Shown here: positions 41,225 to 45,037 of the stretch, in pieces
How positions within the stretch are numbered: position 1 is the first letter of the stretch
Layout: each line of letters starts with the position of its first letter
Assembly: GCA_945870185.1 (NCBI GenBank)
Contig: CAMBRK010000032.1
Location: 1 to 45,037, forward strand
Length of the DNA stretch: 45,037 nucleotides
Source: Aureispira sp. CCB-QB1
Lineage (GTDB): Bacteria; Bacteroidota; Bacteroidia; Chitinophagales; Saprospiraceae
Direction: 5' to 3'
The notes under the pieces: model-generated
What the model saw: only the letters and a program-made list of their open reading frames with translations
Databases searched by the model: none
What the model was told of the DNA's origin: nothing
Position numbers and translations under genes: made by a program

Positions 41225-42747
41225 AACAATGTTTGAATATACTTATGTTGATCTTAGCCTTTAAATTGAATGGTCAGCCTCCATCCAATAGATACATATC
41301 TCCATTATTTCAAAGCGTTTCAGAAACCACCAATGTACTTTTTAGTTCCAATGTACCCAAGCCTGTTCCTGGTGGTGGATTTTACGAATGGCTTACTGGA
41401 CTACCATTAAATGCCAGAGAGTATCAATTTACAAATGTCAATCTAAGGATGAATATTTTTCAACCTTCGGGAGACACTTTGAGTAAGCGACCATTAGTCA
41501 TTGTTTGTTTTGGAGGTGGATTTTTGAATGGAAGTAAAGACCATTGGAGCATCAGATTAATAGCACAAGAATTAGCAAAAAGAGGCTTTGTAACGGCTGT
41601 AATTGATTATAGGCTGGGTATGCATGTTTTTAATGAAGAGCTTTCAAAGCGCGCAGTCTATAGAGGTGTACAAGACGGAAGATCTGCAGTCAGGTTTTTT
41701 AAGGCTGATGCTGCGGGAGCCAATATTTATAAGGTGGACCCAGATCAAATATACATTGGTGGACATAGCGCAGGTGCATTTATTGCCACACACAATGCTT
41801 ACATGGATAAGGAGGCAGAAAGACCGCCTTCTACTATGGTTTGGCCTCAGGGTTCTAATACATGTCCTGATCAGCTTTGCCTTGATTGTGTAGGCAACAA
41901 TACATCTTACAGTGGGCATGCTAAGGCAGTGTTTAGTCTCGCAGGGGCTTTAGGATTCACATCTTACATGGAAACGGCCAATGATCCTAAAATTGTCATG
42001 TTTCACAGCCAAGACGACGATACCGTGCCCTATAATTCCGGCGAACCTTTTGGTAGTGTTTCAGGATTTATTGTAGGCTTTGATTTGCCTACCGTATATG
42101 GAAGTTTACCCATGTCTCAGCGGGCTGATGTCATTAATTTGCCAGATCAGTTTAATTCCTATATTGATAGAGGTCACAGTGTACATGAGCAGAGTAGCAC
42201 TACACTTTATACGGATATCATACCAGGTATTTCCAATTGGTTTAATGACCAATTGCTGAAACCCGTGGCACATCCTATAGATGGGAAAGCATATGTATGT
42301 GCATCTTTTCCTACAGTGGATTATAGCACTATTCAGAGTCAGGCAGCATATTATCAATGGGAAGTTATAGGTGGAACTATTTTGACCAATAATCCAAATA
42401 ATCATACCATATCTGTACAGTGGAATATAACGGCACCCTCACATGAAATTAAGTTGACACCCTATAGCAAGTGGGATTCAAAGGGTGCAACCGCAACAAA
42501 AGCTATCTCCATTTCCCCGACATTTAATAATGTCTGGCAATCCAATAACGGGTCGTGGATAGAAACCAATAATTGGTCCTTGGTTCAGCTTCCAGAATCC
42601 TGTCACCATATCATTTTTACAGACAAAACCGTACCTACATTAGTAACCGTGCCGAATACTGTTGTTTCAGAAATAAAATCAATCTCAGTGGGTACGCAGG
42701 TAACTTTACACATTAATCCACTAGCCAGTATTACAGTAATAGATTAG
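41221..42747 (+). CDS. Secreted alpha/beta hydrolase (carboxylesterase-like) with C-terminal beta domains
   Basis: A 508-residue exported protein. After a short signal segment (1-18), the alpha/beta hydrolase domain (about 35-345) shows CFGGGFLNGSKDHWS as oxyanion loop, GHSAGA with the nucleophile Ser183, HSQDDDTVPYNSG with the acid (Asp265-267) and DRGHSVHEQ with the His. Residues about 355-430 resemble a PKD-like domain (YYQWEVIGG... SVQW), followed by SNNGSWIETNNWSLVQLPESCHHI, a short repeat typical of T9SS proteins. No T9SS sorting domain is seen at the end, unlike the esterase at 4364. Its last 17 bp overlap the convergent gene at 42731. Confidence 0.85.
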   Translation: MKQCLNILMLILAFKLNGQPPSNRYISPLFQSVSETTNVLFSSNVPKPVPGGGFYEWLTGLPLNAREYQFTNVNLRMNIFQPSGDTLSKRPLVIVCFGGGFLNGSKDHWSIRLIAQELAKRGFVTAVIDYRLGMHVFNEELSKRAVYRGVQDGRSAVRFFKADAAGANIYKVDPDQIYIGGHSAGAFIATHNAYMDKEAERPPSTMVWPQGSNTCPDQLCLDCVGNNTSYSGHAKAVFSLAGALGFTSYMETANDPKIVMFHSQDDDTVPYNSGEPFGSVSGFIVGFDLPTVYGSLPMSQRADVINLPDQFNSYIDRGHSVHEQSSTTLYTDIIPGISNWFNDQLLKPVAHPIDGKAYVCASFPTVDYSTIQSQAAYYQWEVIGGTILTNNPNNHTISVQWNITAPSHEIKLTPYSKWDSKGATATKAISISPTFNNVWQSNNGSWIETNNWSLVQLPESCHHIIFTDKTVPTLVTVPNTVVSEIKSISVGTQVTLHINPLASITVID

Positions 42748-43444
42748 CTTTTTTTCTAAATGGTAGATAAGCCAATAAAAAAAGTAGCACGGCTAATCCT
42801 TCTACTACAAAGATATAGATAGGCCAAGGACCAAATAGGTCGAGTAGTGAACCACCAGGTGGTTTTTGCTTGGTATAGAAGTAATTGGACCCTATAGAAA
42901 AGTTAATAATAAGGGTGCAAAGCATGTATATATTGCCAATGACAAATGCATTAATCATGTCTTTCCTTCTTGGCACTATGCCAGTAAATATAATAACCGC
43001 TAAAGGAAGCCAAACTAATGACACATGGAATATCCAATAAATAATGTAACTATAATGAGGAAAAGAAAACTCTAAATCTGCGGTAATTATGGCTTGCAAA
43101 GTCCCAACTATGATTAAGAAATAAAATATATTGATCCATTTTCTATTTTTGAAATAGATAATAAAGGGCATCGATAAAGCTGCGATCCGACATAAATGTA
43201 AGGGTAGCTCTTCTTGGATCGAAAAAATACCTTCATATAAAGTAAAGATAATTCTGGATAATACTGCAAAAAACGGTATTAATGAAAACCAAAATAACCA
43301 TTTCCATTTTTGAATTTCACTTTTGGATTTTCCTATTTGGATAAGTAAAAGAAATAGGAGGGATAATACCACAATAGGAGCCCCATGATGCAAAGTAAAA
43401 TTTTTATAAGGCACTGTTCGATATAAAATAGACTCCATGATCAA
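42731..43444 (-). CDS. TIGR02206/YwaF family membrane protein
   Basis: A 237-residue membrane protein with about seven hydrophobic helices, of the TIGR02206 (B. subtilis YwaF-like) family. Recognisable features are the LPLHLCRIAALSMPFIIYF segment with the conserved His-Leu-Cys, the FPHYSYIIYWIFHVSLVWLPLAVI segment and SNYFYTKQKPPGGSLLDLFGPWPIY near the C-terminus. Function is unknown. It converges with the esterase gene, sharing 17 bp at the 3' ends. Confidence 0.88.
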   Translation of the reverse strand: MIMESILYRTVPYKNFTLHHGAPIVVLSLLFLLLIQIGKSKSEIQKWKWLFWFSLIPFFAVLSRIIFTLYEGIFSIQEELPLHLCRIAALSMPFIIYFKNRKWINIFYFLIIVGTLQAIITADLEFSFPHYSYIIYWIFHVSLVWLPLAVIIFTGIVPRRKDMINAFVIGNIYMLCTLIINFSIGSNYFYTKQKPPGGSLLDLFGPWPIYIFVVEGLAVLLFLLAYLPFRKKANLLL

Positions 43445-43599
43445 ATTTTATGAAGATAATTGCGGTAAAAATAGTACAAATTACCCATTTGGCATAAAAA
43501 TTATTAAAATCATAAAATCCATACTCAAGCGAAACAAGTCCTAATAAAATACGATTACATCATTGACGTATTTTGCCGATCAATGTAAGGATGTACTTA

Positions 43600-43806
43600 C
43601 TATTCATTCCTATATTCCAGAATATCTCCCGGCTGACAATCCAATGCTCGACAAATGGCTTCAAGTGTGCTAAATCTTATCGCTTTGGCTTTACCCGTTT
43701 TTAGAATCGAAAGATTGGAAAGGGTCAAATCCACTTTTTCAGACAGTTCATTGAGCGACATTTTGCGCTTTGCCATCATGACATCTAAGTTTACTATTAT
43801 GGGCAT
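43600..43806 (-). CDS. XRE-family helix-turn-helix regulator
   Basis: A 68-residue DNA-binding protein of the Cro/C1 HTH type. The HTH is read as MSLNELSEKVDLTLSNLSIL followed by ALDCQPGDILEY; this short length is typical of the YozG-like regulators that accompany DUF2975 proteins. It lies 3 bp downstream of the DUF2975 gene on the same strand, and they share the promoter at 44371. The usual suggestion is that the membrane protein modulates the regulator. Targets are unknown. Confidence 0.9.
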   Translation of the reverse strand: MPIIVNLDVMMAKRKMSLNELSEKVDLTLSNLSILKTGKAKAIRFSTLEAICRALDCQPGDILEYRNE

Positions 43807-43809
43807 GGT

Positions 43810-44346
43810 TTATACTGTTAAGTCGTTTTCGTTTTGAATTTCTATCCCTTTTTTGAATATCTGAGATATTACAAAGACAATGGCTGCCATCATCAGAAAT
43901 GCCGAGATGTCGTCCCAATACTCTTCGATATGGCTCACTTGATATCCTGACTCCATGAGTCTCTTGGTATATTCATGCGCCACTACACTCACGATAGCAA
44001 TAGAAAAAGCTTCATAACTAATCTTTTCTATCAGTTTAGCTATCTCATTGCAAAATGGCTTCACCAAGTTTAGTTTTTCAAAGATTTTAACCACCAAATA
44101 AAACAAATATGCTTTAAGGAGAGAGATTGCAATGGCAAAGCTCATAACACCCACGTAATGATTAAACTGATTTTTGTATAAGTCTGAAAGGTCAAGTCCT
44201 TTATACACATTGTGGGTGGCAATAGGCTTGAAGAGAGTAAAAACAAAATTGAAAATCAACGCTCCCGACTTTACACATAGGCCAATAAAAATTATCCAGG
44301 ACACAACATTTAGTACTTGCAAAATAAGATCATTTTTTTTTGACAT
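43810..44346 (-). CDS. DUF2975 domain-containing membrane protein
   Basis: A 178-residue inner-membrane protein with four hydrophobic segments. DUF2975 traits are the N-terminal LQVLNVVSWIIFIGLCVKSG and the final FLMMAAIVFVISQIFKKGIE preceding a short tail with IQNENDLTV. Function is unknown. DUF2975 proteins in many Firmicutes and Bacteroidota are next to a small XRE regulator, and here the regulator follows after 3 bp. The promoter at 44371-44400 is upstream. Confidence 0.9.
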   Translation of the reverse strand: MSKKNDLILQVLNVVSWIIFIGLCVKSGALIFNFVFTLFKPIATHNVYKGLDLSDLYKNQFNHYVGVMSFAIAISLLKAYLFYLVVKIFEKLNLVKPFCNEIAKLIEKISYEAFSIAIVSVVAHEYTKRLMESGYQVSHIEEYWDDISAFLMMAAIVFVISQIFKKGIEIQNENDLTV

Positions 44347-44370
44347 AACTTTTAATTTCTAATTACGATG

Positions 44371-44400
44371 CAAAGATATTATATATTTATTGTTTTTCAA
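44371..44400 (-). promoter_or_regulatory. Full Bacteroidota promoter of DUF2975-XRE operon
   Basis: On the minus strand, -33 TTG (44400-44398) and -7 TATCTTTG (44378-44371) are 19 bp apart, a full match to TTG-N19-TAnnTTTG. It lies 25 bp upstream of the ATG at 44346. Confidence 0.75.
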
Positions 44401-44555
44401 TATTTTTTTATTTATAATTATTAATTATTTTGTATTTTTAAATAATTCAGTAAATTTAGAACCCTTTTAGTACAATAATCCTTCCTCCAAAACTAATTCT
44501 ATATACCATTGTTACCCTGTGATTCATTCTCACACGACATACTCAAATTATTTTA

Positions 44556-45037
44556 ATGAAAGTTATTTACCTATTCATTTTATTTACCTCGACTATAAAA
44601 GCACAAATAATATTCGACTTTAATAACCGATCCAATATCAATGATTGGAATATTGTTGATGATGTAGTGATGGGTGGAAGATCCAATGGCAATTTCGAAA
44701 TCAATAGCGAAGGTCATGGCGTATTTTCGGGGTATGTCACAACTGAAAACAATGGTGGATTCTCTTCTGTGAGATATCAATTTGATAAAGTGAATACCAC
44801 AAAAGAAAGTAAGCTTATACTTCACATCAAAGGCGATGGCAAAGCCTACCAAATCAGGATTAAAGATAATGTCAACTCTTATTACTCTTATATTACCACT
44901 TTTGAGACATCAGGAGAATGGCAAAAGATATCTGTACCTTTGAAAGATCTCTACCCTTCCTTTAGAGGACGTACTTTGGATTTGCCCAATTACAACAGTG
45001 CATCTTTTGAAGAATTAGCGATTTTGATCGGAAATAA
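44556..45037 (+). CDS. CIA30 family protein, truncated by window end
   Basis: From the ATG at 44556 an open frame of 160 complete codons runs off the window. A signal peptide is visible (MKVIYLFILFTSTIKAQ). The mature part has the CIA30 (complex I intermediate-associated protein 30, NDUFAF1-like) hallmark WNIVDDVVMGGRSNGNFEI at about 30-48, then GGFSSVRYQF, LHIKGDGKAYQIRIKD and the final SFEELAILIGN. Bacterial members are exported and of unknown function, with a galactose-binding-like fold. It appears to lack only the last 20-30 residues beyond the window. Confidence 0.85.
   Translation, partial: MKVIYLFILFTSTIKAQIIFDFNNRSNINDWNIVDDVVMGGRSNGNFEINSEGHGVFSGYVTTENNGGFSSVRYQFDKVNTTKESKLILHIKGDGKAYQIRIKDNVNSYYSYITTFETSGEWQKISVPLKDLYPSFRGRTLDLPNYNSASFEELAILIGN

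Noticed and set aside
1-45037. CRISPR array, prophage or defence operon
   Set aside because: No set of regularly spaced direct repeats, no phage structural genes and no recognised defence genes were found on either strand.

Overview
The window reads as a chromosomal segment of an AT-rich member of the Bacteroidota, probably of the Saprospiraceae/Chitinophagaceae type. This rests on several independent signs: promoters with the Bacteroidota -7 motif TAnnTTTG, two intact proteins and one decayed protein with type IX secretion (T9SS) C-terminal sorting domains, TonB-dependent receptors with carboxypeptidase-like N-terminal domains, stand-alone ECF sigma factors, and the mutY-ssb-gldE-gldD cluster of gliding/T9SS bacteria. 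The genus assignment is inference only.

Layout. Positions 1-2.9 kb are an accessory, decaying patch: a REP-associated tyrosine transposase (RAYT) between two inverted copies of one palindrome, an orphan protein with faint immunity-protein features, a tandem pair of lipoproteins of which one has an in-frame stop, and a further gene remnant. Positions 2.9-9.1 kb hold an unrecognised 485-residue secreted protein, a T9SS-exported alpha/beta hydrolase, and a metal module (Cys-rich secreted protein followed by a TonB-dependent receptor with an N-terminal heavy-metal-binding domain and His-rich linker). Positions 9.1-17 kb carry a cation/proton antiporter with a cytosolic tail, a rhomboid protease, a conserved hypothetical, thymidine kinase, a second TonB-type outer-membrane receptor and a thioredoxin-like protein. 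At 17.0-17.8 kb lies a broken DUF1835/DUF3658 gene, followed by a large PA-domain T9SS cargo protein (17.9-20.3 kb).

From 20.6 to 30.6 kb the content is mostly housekeeping: an envelope operon (outer-membrane protein, Kdo transferase waaA, heptose kinase rfaE1-like), a DUF4833 protein, pyrG with a translationally coupled SpoU methyltransferase, a DUF554 membrane protein, lpxK and a POT peptide transporter. waaA, the heptose kinase and lpxK together point to lipid A/core lipopolysaccharide synthesis. The 30.7-32.8 kb stretch has no intact gene. It holds a heavily degraded SdrB-domain/T9SS surface-protein pseudogene and a roughly 180-bp nested palindromic element, next to tRNA-Val(TAC).

From 33 kb on there are gcvT, two tandem Hsp20 chaperones behind an unusual repeat-containing promoter region, two tandem near-duplicate ECF sigma factors each with its own promoter and terminator, then mutY-ssb-gldE-gldD (mutY and gldE start with TTG), a small secreted protein coupled to a secreted esterase, a YwaF/TIGR02206 membrane protein, a DUF2975-XRE regulator pair, and a CIA30-family gene cut off by the window end.

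I see no CRISPR array, phage, or complete defence operon. The most unusual items are the metal-binding receptor fusion, the nested palindromic element, the RAYT with its mirrored palindromes, the paired Hsp20/paired ECF sigma arrangement, and the cluster of recently inactivated genes. All calls were made by reading the sequence; no database search was run.
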